NCBI GenBank assembly: GCA_039679885.1
Contig: JBDKUC010000456.1
Location: forward strand, 1-20,202
Direction of reading: 5' to 3'
Length of the DNA stretch: 20,202 nucleotides
Source: JAJFUI01 sp039679885
Lineage (GTDB): Bacteria > Planctomycetota > Planctomycetia > Pirellulales > Thermoguttaceae
The notes below the pieces were generated by a model. The model made no database searches, was not told the DNA's origin, and saw only the letters and a program-made list of their open reading frames with translations. The position numbers were made by a program, and so were the translations under genes. Below, in pieces: positions 13,457 to 19,707 of the stretch; position 1 is the first letter of the stretch, and each line of letters starts with the position of its first letter.

Positions 13457-15106
13457 TCACATGCGGCCCAACGCCGGCTTCCGCCGATGCCAATCGGTCG
13501 CCTGCTGGAACATGTGGGCGGCGCGAAGCAGGCGATCTTCGGTGAACGGCGGCGATTGCAGGTGCAGGCCGATCGGCAGGCCGGCGCGGCTCAGGCCGCA
13601 GGGAATCGACATGGCGGCGATTCCGGCCAGATTCGTGCTCACCGTGTAGAGATCGAACAGATACATCGCCAGCGGATCGTCGACGCGCTCGCCCAGCTTG
13701 AAGGCGGGCGTGGGCGTCACGGGGCCAACGATCAGGTCCACCTGCTCGAACGCCCGGTCGAAATCCTGCCGGATGAGCCGCCGCACCTCGAGCGCCTTCT
13801 TGTAGTACGCCTCGTAGTAGCCGGCGCTCAGGGCGTAGGTGCCCAGCATGATGCGACGCTTCACCTCCGGCCCGAAGCCTTCCGACCGGCTGTGGCAGTA
13901 GAGCTGGAAAAGGGGTGAGGGGAGAGGGGAGAGGGGAGAGGGGGGAGCAGTCGGCCCTTGATTTCTGATTTGCGACTGGGCCGACGTGCCGTCGGCCGCT
14001 AAACGCGACTCCTCTGCTGTCCGCGCTCTGCCCACTGCCGACTGCCGACTGCCCCCTGCCGACTGCTCACCGTCCTCTCCCCTCTCCACTCTCCACTCTC
14101 CACCCGCCTCGCCGGCCCGATAGCCGAAATGGACGCCATCATACCGGGCCAAATTGCTCGATGCCTCGCACGGGGCGATGATGTAATACGTCGCGACGGC
14201 GTACTTGCTGTGGGGCAGCGACAACTCGACCACTTTCGCGCCCAGCGACTGGTAGACGCGAACCGCTTCGCGGATGGCCGCCTCGACTTCGGCGTCGAGC
14301 CCCTCGCCGAAATGCTCTCGCACTAGCCCAAGTCGCAGACCGGCGAGCGGCTGCCCGATCGTCTCGCTGTATTGCGGCGTTGGCAGATTGACCGACGTCG
14401 AGTCCTTTGGATCGTGGCCGGCCATCACCTCCAAGAGCGCCGCGCAATCCTCGGCCGAGCAGCCCATCGGCCCGAGTTGGTCGAGGCTGCTGGCGAAAGC
14501 GACCAGTCCGTAGCGGCTGACGCGGCCGTAAGTGGGTTTCAGTCCGGTGATGCCGCACAGGGCGGCCGGCGAGCGGATCGAACCGCCGGTATCGCTGCCG
14601 ATGGCCAACGGGGCCATCCGAGCCGCGACGGCCGCGGCCGAACCGCCGCTGCTCCCGCCGGGCACGCGAGACAAGTCCCACGGGTTGTGAACGGCTCCGA
14701 AGGCCGAGTTCTCGTTCGACCCGCCCATCGCATACTCGTCCATGTTCGTCCGGCCGATCAGCACGGCGTCGGCCGCTTTCAGCTTGGCGATGACGGTCGC
14801 GTCGTACGGTGGGCGGAACGTTTCGAGCATCCGCGAGCCGCACGTCGTCGGGACGCCTTCGGTGCAAAGCACGTCCTTGACGGCGACCGGCAGTCCGGCC
14901 AGCCGGCCCAGCGGCTCGCCCGCCCGGCGGCGACGGTCGATCGTCTCGGCCCGGGCGAGAGCGCCCTCGCGATCGACGCGCAGGAACGCACGAACGGCCG
15001 CGTCATGTCGTTCGATGCGGTCGAGATACGCCTGGGTCAGTTCGAGCGACGTGATTTCGCCGGCCGCAAGCCGTTTGAGCGATTCGGTGGCGCCGAGGTC
15101 CATCAT
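13457..15106 (-). CDS. gatA: Aspartyl/glutamyl-tRNA(Asn/Gln) amidotransferase subunit A
   Basis: GatA is the glutaminase half of the tRNA-dependent amidotransferase; it frees ammonia from glutamine and channels it to GatB. The 549-residue product carries the amidase signature with a full Ser-cisSer-Lys triad: Lys77 in AVKD, Ser152 in GGSSGGS and Ser176 in SDTGGS, in the spacing seen in other GatA proteins. The C-terminal VKRRIMLGTYALSAGYYEAYYKKA and GLPIGLHLQ blocks are also typical. The protein is about 65 residues longer than usual GatA. The excess lies at about 334-400, between HFGYRAGEA and LYCHSRSEGFG, and is a translated composite of repeat DNA. ATG 15106 is the natural start; MMDL gives a second possible Met. 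gatB follows after 16 bp. Confidence 0.97.
   Translation of the reverse strand: MMDLGATESLKRLAAGEITSLELTQAYLDRIERHDAAVRAFLRVDREGALARAETIDRRRRAGEPLGRLAGLPVAVKDVLCTEGVPTTCGSRMLETFRPPYDATVIAKLKAADAVLIGRTNMDEYAMGGSNENSAFGAVHNPWDLSRVPGGSSGGSAAAVAARMAPLAIGSDTGGSIRSPAALCGITGLKPTYGRVSRYGLVAFASSLDQLGPMGCSAEDCAALLEVMAGHDPKDSTSVNLPTPQYSETIGQPLAGLRLGLVREHFGEGLDAEVEAAIREAVRVYQSLGAKVVELSLPHSKYAVATYYIIAPCEASSNLARYDGVHFGYRAGEAGGEWRVERGEDGEQSAGGSRQSAVGRARTAEESRLAADGTSAQSQIRNQGPTAPPSPLSPLPSPLFQLYCHSRSEGFGPEVKRRIMLGTYALSAGYYEAYYKKALEVRRLIRQDFDRAFEQVDLIVGPVTPTPAFKLGERVDDPLAMYLFDLYTVSTNLAGIAAMSIPCGLSRAGLPIGLHLQSPPFTEDRLLRAAHMFQQATDWHRRKPALGRM
13907..14105. repeat. Composite repeat insertion inside gatA
   Basis: The inserted DNA has clear modules. 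A GGGGAGA-type purine tract lies at 13914-13948. A TTGATTTCTGATTTGCGACT segment follows at 13958-13977. The 24-bp palindromic repeat is at 13981-14004. CTGCCGACTGCC units lie at 14032-14068. A CCTCTCCCCTCTCCACTCTCC pyrimidine tract at 14074-14105 is roughly the inverse complement of the first module. All four kinds of unit are typical of intergenic repeats, and three recur elsewhere in this window. Despite this the gatA frame is kept, without stop, on the minus strand. Confidence 0.85.
13981..14004 (+). repeat. 24-bp palindromic dispersed repeat, copy 2 (inside gatA)
   Basis: It differs from the copy at 5141-5164 by a single base in the palindrome loop (TG for CG). Read antisense it is translated as part of GatA (RLAADGTS). 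Confidence 0.8.
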
Positions 15107-15140
15107 GGGTCGTAGGGCAAGTTCTTCAACTCGTCTGCGT

Positions 15141-15322
15141 TAGTCCGCATTTCTCACCAAGGCGTAGGGTGGGTCAAGCAAATCAAGGCGCTGGGTGGGG
15201 CTTCCGTCGCGGCAACTCGTCCTGCATATCGACAGAGTGCAAATCATCGTTGATCGGTTTGCGAAGCCCCACCATATATTTGCGACGTCGACCCACCCTA
15301 CGGTGAGAATTGCGGGTTAGTC
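15141..15322. repeat. MITE-like element with nested inverted repeats
   Basis: The outer arms are 15145-15174 and 15290-15315. The left reads CCGCATTTCTCACC, a 5-base AAGGC insertion, then GTAGGGTGGGTC. The inverse complement of the right reads CCGCAATTCTCACC followed by GTAGGGTGGGTC. Inside, GGTGGGGCTTC (15194-15204) pairs perfectly with GAAGCCCCACC (15263-15273). The weaker similarity continues outwards to about 15141 and 15322. Size and symmetry suit a small non-coding mobile or palindromic element. No flanking target duplication was recognised. Confidence 0.65.
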
Positions 15323-15327
15323 TGGAT

Positions 15328-15370
15328 GCTTTAGCATACCAACTCAGCAGTGTGTTGGGTATGCTGAAGC
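15328..15370. terminator. Strong hairpin downstream of the MsrB fusion gene
   Basis: GCTTTAGCATACCAAC (15328-15343) pairs with GTTGGGTATGCTGAAGC (15354-15370), with one bulge and one mismatch and a 10-base loop. There is no clear run of T on either side, so a Rho-independent terminator is only possible. It may equally be another palindromic repeat. Confidence 0.35.
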
Positions 15371-15481
15371 GAGCAGGGTGACATCGCGCTTCGCCACGGC
15401 CTGAGTGTGGCCACTTCGCCACGCCCTTCGCTGCGCTCAGGGACGTGCCACCCAATGCGCCGCCACCGGATGTTCGAGTCT

Positions 15482-16507
15482 TTACGGCGCCGGTCGTGGC
15501 TCGAGCTTGAGCGAGGCCGAGTTGATGCAATAACGGAGGCCAGTCGGCTGCGGGCCGTCGTTGAAGATGTGGCCCAGATGGGCGCCGCACTTCCTGCACA
15601 TCACTTCCGTCCGGGTCATCTGGTGGCTGCGGTCTTCCGTTTCGCGGATCGTTTCCTTTTCGACAGGCCGAAAGAAGCTTGGCCAGCCGCAGCCGGCATC
15701 GAACTTCGCGGCCGCGTCGAACAACGGCTCGCCGCAGCAGACGCAACGGTAAACGCCGTCGGCCGTGCAGTTCCAATACTCGCCCGAGAACGGTCGCTCG
15801 GTCCCTTTCTCACGGGTCACATGGTATTGCTCGGGGGTGAGCGTCTCGCGCCAATGGGCGTCGTTCTTCGTCGGATCATTTCCGAGAGGCTCGGTTTGTT
15901 GATCGATCATGTCAGGCTCCTTGCGGACGAGAAAGATGGCGGCCAACAGGCAGCCGGCCAGATAGCCCATCGGCCCGCCGAAGACCAGGCTGAAGACGAT
16001 GCTGGCTATGAGTACGCCGAACGCCACGAGAACGCTGCCGGATTTGATGCCCGCGAAAATCGTCCAGCAGACACAAAGAAGGGCCATGGTGATGACTCCG
16101 CCCAAGATCGACGCTCTTCGTGGGTCTCTTCCCTTGTAGAGCAGCACTTGGCATGCGCCAACGCCGGCGAAGAATCCGCCAATCGCGGCGAAGCCTATGG
16201 GCTCGCATCCGGACGTCTTCAGGATGCTGAAGAGCACGGCAAACGCGGTGACCAGGATCATCAGCGTGCCGACGCCGAACCGGCGGGGAATGCCGACGTG
16301 TGGGTCGGGCGGCGTCTTTGAGAACAGCCACGAGAGTGCCCCAAAATTGAGGCGAAACGACTTCATCGGGGGCTGTTCTGCACCCGTACAGCTCGGCGCT
16401 GGCGGCGGCAGACCTGCCTGATTGCTCCCGTCGCGCGACGTCCCACACGCCCAGCAGTATTCGAGCGAATCGGCCACGTCGCCGCCGCACTTCACGCATC
16501 GCCACAT
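15482..16507 (-). CDS. msrB: Zinc ribbon + four-helix membrane domain + methionine sulfoxide reductase B fusion
   Basis: The 341-residue frame has three parts. Residues 1-25 are a zinc ribbon (C4, C7, C18, C21; ending CGTSRDG). Residues 71-199 are a four-helix membrane domain, the third copy of a domain found twice in the gene before it. Residues about 215-338 are a complete MsrB, which reduces methionine-R-sulfoxide: zinc Cys 255, 258, 304 and 307, GCGWPSF with probable resolving Cys273, and RYCINSASL with catalytic Cys327. The fusion would tether MsrB to the membrane, probably on the cytoplasmic side. However, AAGGAG sits exactly 6 bases before internal ATG 15910 (Met200), so free 142-residue MsrB may also be made. 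The start ATG lies 16 bp inside the preceding gene. Confidence 0.87.
   Translation of the reverse strand: MWRCVKCGGDVADSLEYCWACGTSRDGSNQAGLPPPAPSCTGAEQPPMKSFRLNFGALSWLFSKTPPDPHVGIPRRFGVGTLMILVTAFAVLFSILKTSGCEPIGFAAIGGFFAGVGACQVLLYKGRDPRRASILGGVITMALLCVCWTIFAGIKSGSVLVAFGVLIASIVFSLVFGGPMGYLAGCLLAAIFLVRKEPDMIDQQTEPLGNDPTKNDAHWRETLTPEQYHVTREKGTERPFSGEYWNCTADGVYRCVCCGEPLFDAAAKFDAGCGWPSFFRPVEKETIRETEDRSHQMTRTEVMCRKCGAHLGHIFNDGPQPTGLRYCINSASLKLEPRPAP
15911..15922 (-). promoter_or_regulatory. Internal ribosome-binding site for free MsrB
   Basis: On the minus strand AAGGAG (15917-15922) stands 6 bases before ATG 15910, ideal Shine-Dalgarno spacing. The same bases code for Lys-Glu in a KEPD motif that closes the membrane domain. 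The corresponding position in copy A of the domain also reads AAGGAGCC but has no ATG after it. Confidence 0.5.
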
Positions 16508-17667
16508 GGTTTATCTCTTACGCCTGATGGATTGTCCGAATCCATTTCGGTCCCCAAACGCTCCTTCTTGTCAGACAAAACGGAGGATGTCGATGAGGCG
16601 TCTTTCTGGTCCGGCTCTGCGTCGTCGCGTTCCTTCCATACCAAGAATACCGTGGCGAGCAGCATGCCGGCCAGATAGCCAAGCAATGCGCCGGCAATGA
16701 TACTCAAGCTTACGTTCCGCACGAAATCTTCTGTGCCGTCGCAGTCGATCATGCCAACCCATCGCCCGACGAGAAACATCAAGGTGAATGACGCCATTCC
16801 ACCAACGACCGACGCGGCTCTCGGGTTTCGGCCTTTGAAGAGCAATGCCTGGCAAAGGCCAATCCATGCAAAAAAGCCTGCCACTGCTGCGAACCCGCTT
16901 GGCGGCAGGCGGAGCATTTTCAAAATGCCGAATAGCACCGCAAAGACGGCGGTTAACATCATGCCCGTGCCGATGCCAAACCGCCGCGGCATGCCGACCT
17001 GTCGATCAAGATTCGCTATCAGGCGACATGAACTGTGCGGCTGCTTCTGTACGGTGAGCGGTTCCGGCGAGAGCGACCGTACCCAGCCGGACATCCGTTC
17101 GGTCCGTGCATGGGTGGGCGGCGCGGGCGATTCCGGCACGACGCTTGCCAGGATGGGCTCGACCGGCGTGGTCGTCGAAGGAGTATCTTCCGGGACACCG
17201 TGATCCTCCGCCGCCGGCTCGTTGTCTGGCTCCTTGTGAACCAGGAAAACGGCGGCCAAAACGCAACCGGCCAGATAGCCGAACGGGGCGCCGAACAGGA
17301 AGAAGATTACGGCGAACGTGGCGGCGTCCTCGCTGTTGAACTCCTGCGGCGTTTTGCCGCCATAGATGCTGCCCAAGATGGCGACGCCGATCGCCACGAT
17401 CGGCCCCATCACCAGCCCGCCGACGAGAGATGCGTGACGGGGATCGCGTCCCTTGAAGAGCGTCGCCTGACTCAGCCCCACGCCGGCGAAGAACACCGCA
17501 ATGCCGCCAAAGATGATTGCCGGCGTGTTGAGCGTTTTCATGACGCTAAAGATGACGGCGAAGACGGCGACCAGCAGCATCATCGAGCCGATGCCGAACC
17601 GCCGCGGGATGCCGACCTGCGGCTTGGCCGGCGGTGGCAGGCGAAGCGAATCACGTGGCGAGTCCAT
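16492..17667 (-). CDS. Membrane protein with two tandem copies of an unrecognised four-helix domain
   Basis: I do not recognise this family. The 391-residue product has two homologous halves. Copy A is residues 18-148 and copy B 224-349. Each begins V-G-[IM]-P-R-R-F-G-I-G, continues through a FAVxF helix, a FFAxxGLxQAxLFKGRxPRxAS loop and a GYLAGxxLAxVFLVxKExD end, with about four membrane helices. The linker (149-223) is Pro/Thr/Ser-rich; the C-terminal 40 residues are polar and probably disordered. ATG 17667 has AGGAG 9 bases upstream. The stop overlaps the MsrB fusion gene by 16 bp, so the two are surely co-transcribed. The fused MsrB hints at a redox or stress link, but function is unknown. 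Confidence 0.82.
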   Translation of the reverse strand: MDSPRDSLRLPPPAKPQVGIPRRFGIGSMMLLVAVFAVIFSVMKTLNTPAIIFGGIAVFFAGVGLSQATLFKGRDPRHASLVGGLVMGPIVAIGVAILGSIYGGKTPQEFNSEDAATFAVIFFLFGAPFGYLAGCVLAAVFLVHKEPDNEPAAEDHGVPEDTPSTTTPVEPILASVVPESPAPPTHARTERMSGWVRSLSPEPLTVQKQPHSSCRLIANLDRQVGMPRRFGIGTGMMLTAVFAVLFGILKMLRLPPSGFAAVAGFFAWIGLCQALLFKGRNPRAASVVGGMASFTLMFLVGRWVGMIDCDGTEDFVRNVSLSIIAGALLGYLAGMLLATVFLVWKERDDAEPDQKDASSTSSVLSDKKERLGTEMDSDNPSGVRDKPCGDA

Positions 17668-17860
17668 TTGCCGCTGCTCCTGAGGGCGATCTCAAACACC
17701 ACCAGGAGCCATTATTGCAGCCGGCGTTGAGGGGGACAAGCACGGCCGGCGGGGCCGTTCCGCCGGTCGGTCGACGATTTTGCGAGAAGCCCACGCGGCT
17801 CGACGCCCGCACGCTATGATGGTGCGAAGCGGCTTGAAGAGAAGCTGCCGAATTGCCGGA

Positions 17861-17980
17861 TCACTCGCTGACGATCGGCGAGCCGTTGCCCACGATCTCT
17901 TCCACCGGCTTACGATATCTTCCGCGCCGTGCGAGTCGGCGGCTTAATCGAGGATGGACTGGCCGAAGCTGGGGGCTTCG
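17861..17980 (-). pseudogene. Degenerate fragment of the 3' end of a parA gene
   Basis: Positions 17882-17980 align with 18349-18448, the last 100 bases of parA; by hand 86 of 100 columns are identical with a single-base gap. Read on the minus strand it gives EAPSFGQSILD, a TAA stop, AADSHGAED, then a frameshift, then VEEIVGNG and a tail of SPIVSE before TGA 17861-17863. The intact gene ends at GNGA. The fragment cannot be translated as one protein and no 5' part is present. It may be the relic of a tandem parA duplication or of a second parA allele. Confidence 0.82.
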
Positions 17981-18014
17981 AGGGTGTTGCATTGCTGTTG
18001 CTGAGTATCGTCAG

Positions 18015-18244
18015 GCCCGTTTACGGGCGTTTCCGCCGCAGGCGGTGTAGGCCCGTGCTTCAGCACGGGTTCGCTGGCGCTATCTCCCGCTCATGCACTG
18101 TCACGCCCGTTTACGGGTGTCCTGCACGGCGCCGTCGGGAAGCCCGTGAACGGGCCTGACAGTGCGCGCGAATCCGCGTCCCTCGACCCGGCGTAAACGC
18201 CGGGCCTGAACCGCCTTCGGCGGACAAGGGGCGTGAACGCCCCT
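18015..18244. repeat. Array of short perfect hairpins
   Basis: At least six stem-loops are packed in 230 bp. GCCCGTTTACGGGC is at 18015-18028, CCGCC-GCA-GGCGG at 18033-18045, and CCCGTGCT-TC-AGCACGGG at 18052-18069. CCCGGCG-TAAA-CGCCGGG is at 18187-18204, CCGCC-TTC-GGCGG at 18211-18223, and AGGGGCG-TGAA-CGCCCCT at 18227-18244. A larger inverted repeat spans 18095-18165. Loops of TTTA, TAAA or TGAA type recur, suggesting related units. They lie downstream of parA and could end or stabilise its transcript. Confidence 0.75.
18095..18165. repeat. 23-bp inverted repeat within the hairpin array
   Basis: The arms at 18095-18117 and 18143-18165 are inverse complements at 21 of 23 positions and begin with GCACTGTCA. 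The loop is 25 bases. The ends of both arms contain the CCCGTTTACGGG-type unit of the neighbouring hairpins. Confidence 0.75.
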
Positions 18245-18342
18245 GCGGAAGCCCACTTGGCGAACATGTGAGGAAGCTCGCAGAACGCCGCTTCCGAACC
18301 TTCTCGCCGGCGAGTCAACGCCGTTCCGATATAACCACTGAT

Positions 18343-19134
18343 CTACGCGCCGTTGCCGATGATCTCTTCGGCCAGCTTGCGATAGTCTTCCGCACCGTGC
18401 GAGTCGGCGGCGTATTGGAAGATCGACTGGCCGAAGCTGGGGGCCTCGGCCAGCCGAACGTTGCGGCGGATGCGCGTGGCCAGCAGCCGGGCGTTCGACC
18501 AGGGCGTCGACTGCCCTCGGGCGTTGGCGAAGAACGTTTCGAGGTCTTGCGCCACCTCGGCGGCCAGACGCGTGGCGGCGTCGTACATGCAGAGCACCAC
18601 GCCGGTGAGCCTCAGCTCGGCGTTCACACGCTCGGAAATGAGTTGGATCGTTTCCAGCAGTTTGCTCAGGCCGTGCAGGGCGAGGAAGTGCGGCTGCAAC
18701 GGGATGAAGACCTCGTGAACCGCGGCCAGGGCGTTCAGCGTCAACAGGCCGAGCGACGGCGGGCAGTCGATGATCAGATAGTCGGCCGCAGGCGATTCGT
18801 CCACGAGCTTCTGGCGAAGAATCGCTTCGCGCCCAGCGACGGCGGCCAGTTCCACTTCCGCGCCGGCCAGATCGAGGGTTGAGGGGACAAGCCAGAGGTT
18901 CTCGCCCACCGGACGGCAGACTTCCGAGAGACGGGTCTTGCCCAGCAGCACGTCGTAGATCGACAGGTCGTCAGGCTGCGGCTCGACGCCGACGTGGAGC
19001 GTGGCGTGGGCCTGCGGATCGAGGTCCACCAGCCAGACGCGCTGGCCGGCCGCGGCCAGAGCCGCGCTCAGGTTCACGGCCGTGGTCGTCTTGCCCACGC
19101 CGCCCTTCTGGTTCATGACGGCGATGGTGCGCAT
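18343..19134 (-). CDS. parA: ParA/Soj-family partition ATPase
   Basis: This 263-residue protein has the deviant Walker A box KGGVGKTT at 10-17 (signature Lys10, Lys15), the Walker A' box DLDPQ at 37-41 and the Walker B strand YLIIDCPPS (Asp123). Length and motif spacing match chromosomal Soj/ParA rather than the longer plasmid type with an N-terminal DNA-binding domain. ParA ATPases bind DNA non-specifically when ATP-bound and move partition complexes or other cargo. No parB and no parS-like palindrome are seen in the window, so cargo may differ from a chromosome origin. A small helical protein gene lies 45 bp upstream on the same strand. No Shine-Dalgarno is visible before ATG 19134. Confidence 0.93.
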   Translation of the reverse strand: MRTIAVMNQKGGVGKTTTAVNLSAALAAAGQRVWLVDLDPQAHATLHVGVEPQPDDLSIYDVLLGKTRLSEVCRPVGENLWLVPSTLDLAGAEVELAAVAGREAILRQKLVDESPAADYLIIDCPPSLGLLTLNALAAVHEVFIPLQPHFLALHGLSKLLETIQLISERVNAELRLTGVVLCMYDAATRLAAEVAQDLETFFANARGQSTPWSNARLLATRIRRNVRLAEAPSFGQSIFQYAADSHGAEDYRKLAEEIIGNGA

Positions 19135-19179
19135 TCGGAGGCGTGGGTTGCGGGTGGGCGGAAACGGACGGACAATGCG

Positions 19180-19443
19180 TTACGACAACTTCTCAAGGAG
19201 CTTTTTGAGCGTGTCGGCGACGAGCGCGGGGTTGTCGCTCTGCACGAGCCGCTGGACCTGGTCCTTCGGAACCTTGAGCTTCGTTAGGGCCTCGGCCACG
19301 CGGATCCAGAGCTTGGAGCGGGCCTTGCCCTCGGCCAGGTAGAGGTCCGTCACCAATTCGCCGAGCCGCTGAAGCATGATCTCGTCGCGGTTCTCGTAAT
19401 AATTGCGGATAATGCGGTCTTGGTAGGAGGATCGCTTGGCCAT
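19180..19443 (-). CDS. Small helical protein of unknown function, upstream of parA
   Basis: I do not recognise a named family. From ATG 19443 the product is 87 residues, opening MAKRSSYQDRIIRNYYENRDE. It is basic at the N-terminus, predicted almost fully helical, with no membrane segment and no Cys. A longer frame from 19569 would add a low-complexity Pro/Arg-rich lead that overlaps a dispersed repeat, so I take the shorter form. The RBS is weak. It is 45 bp upstream of parA on the same strand, the position a ParA partner might have. The helical form and basic end would suit binding to ParA or DNA, but this is inference. Confidence 0.72.
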   Translation of the reverse strand: MAKRSSYQDRIIRNYYENRDEIMLQRLGELVTDLYLAEGKARSKLWIRVAEALTKLKVPKDQVQRLVQSDNPALVADTLKKLLEKLS

Positions 19444-19707
19444 TTGCGGTCGGGCGTTCGGGTGGGACCCGTGTTGCGGAGGACTATTGGGGACATTGAA
19501 CCTGTTGCGCGTCATTATGGGGGCTTTTGGTCGAATGTGCCAGGGGGCGCGTTTAGCAGCCGCCGGCACGGTGGCTTTGTAGAGGACCGACGTTCCGTCG
19601 GCCGCTGAACGATTACGGCTCTCCGAGAAATCTGCGGAACCGCCAAAAGTCTGTTCCTACGCGCGATCCCCCTTCCCCCTTCCGCCTTCCCCCCTTACGA
19701 TGGTCCC
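19444..19707. other. Divergent intergenic region before the MurJ-like gene
   Basis: This 264-bp stretch separates the small gene upstream of parA (minus) from the MurJ-like gene (plus). It holds an inverted pair of the dispersed palindromic repeat (19551-19610) and a pyrimidine tract of CCCCCTTCC units at 19668-19696 just before the MurJ start. No gene or clear promoter is seen. Confidence 0.5.
19551..19610. repeat. Dispersed palindromic repeat: copy 3 with a diverged inverted partner
   Basis: The copy at 19587-19610 reads CCGACGTTCCGTCGG then CCGCTGAAC, with two or three changes from the copies at 5141 and 13981. Twelve bases to its left, 19551-19574 is a diverged copy in opposite orientation (20 of 24 positions match the inverse complement of copy 2). 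Together they form a 60-bp inverted repeat, which may be the complete form of the element. Confidence 0.65.

Larger units (their letters stand above)
15107..15481. other. Intergenic region made mostly of inverted repeats
   Basis: This 375-bp stretch lies downstream of the MsrB fusion gene and upstream of gatA, so it should hold the gatA promoter and the end of the MsrB transcript. It contains a MITE-like nested inverted repeat (15141-15322) and a separate hairpin (15328-15370). I see no supportable gene and no convincing promoter. Confidence 0.6.
17668..18342. other. Intergenic region with parA remnant and hairpin array
   Basis: The 675 bp downstream of parA hold, from left to right, an unremarkable stretch (17668-17860) that should contain the promoter of the membrane-protein gene, a decayed parA 3'-end copy (17861-17980), and a tight array of hairpins (18015-18244). 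I see no supportable intact gene. Confidence 0.6.

Noticed and set aside
13907..14105. GatA insert as an intein
   Set aside because: It is only about 65 residues, lacks the Cys/Ser start and the His-Asn end of inteins, and is plainly made of repeat units.
13457..15106. gatA (and gatB) as pseudogenes because of the insertions
   Set aside because: Both frames are fully open, all catalytic and conserved blocks are intact and the inserts lie in probable loops.
18015..18244. Hairpin array as a CRISPR array
   Set aside because: Units differ in length and sequence, there are no regular spacers, and no cas gene is near.
18343..19134. parS site near parA
   Set aside because: I searched the surroundings by eye for a TGTTTCACGTGAAACA-like palindrome and saw none; the CCCGTTTACGGG hairpins are not close to it.
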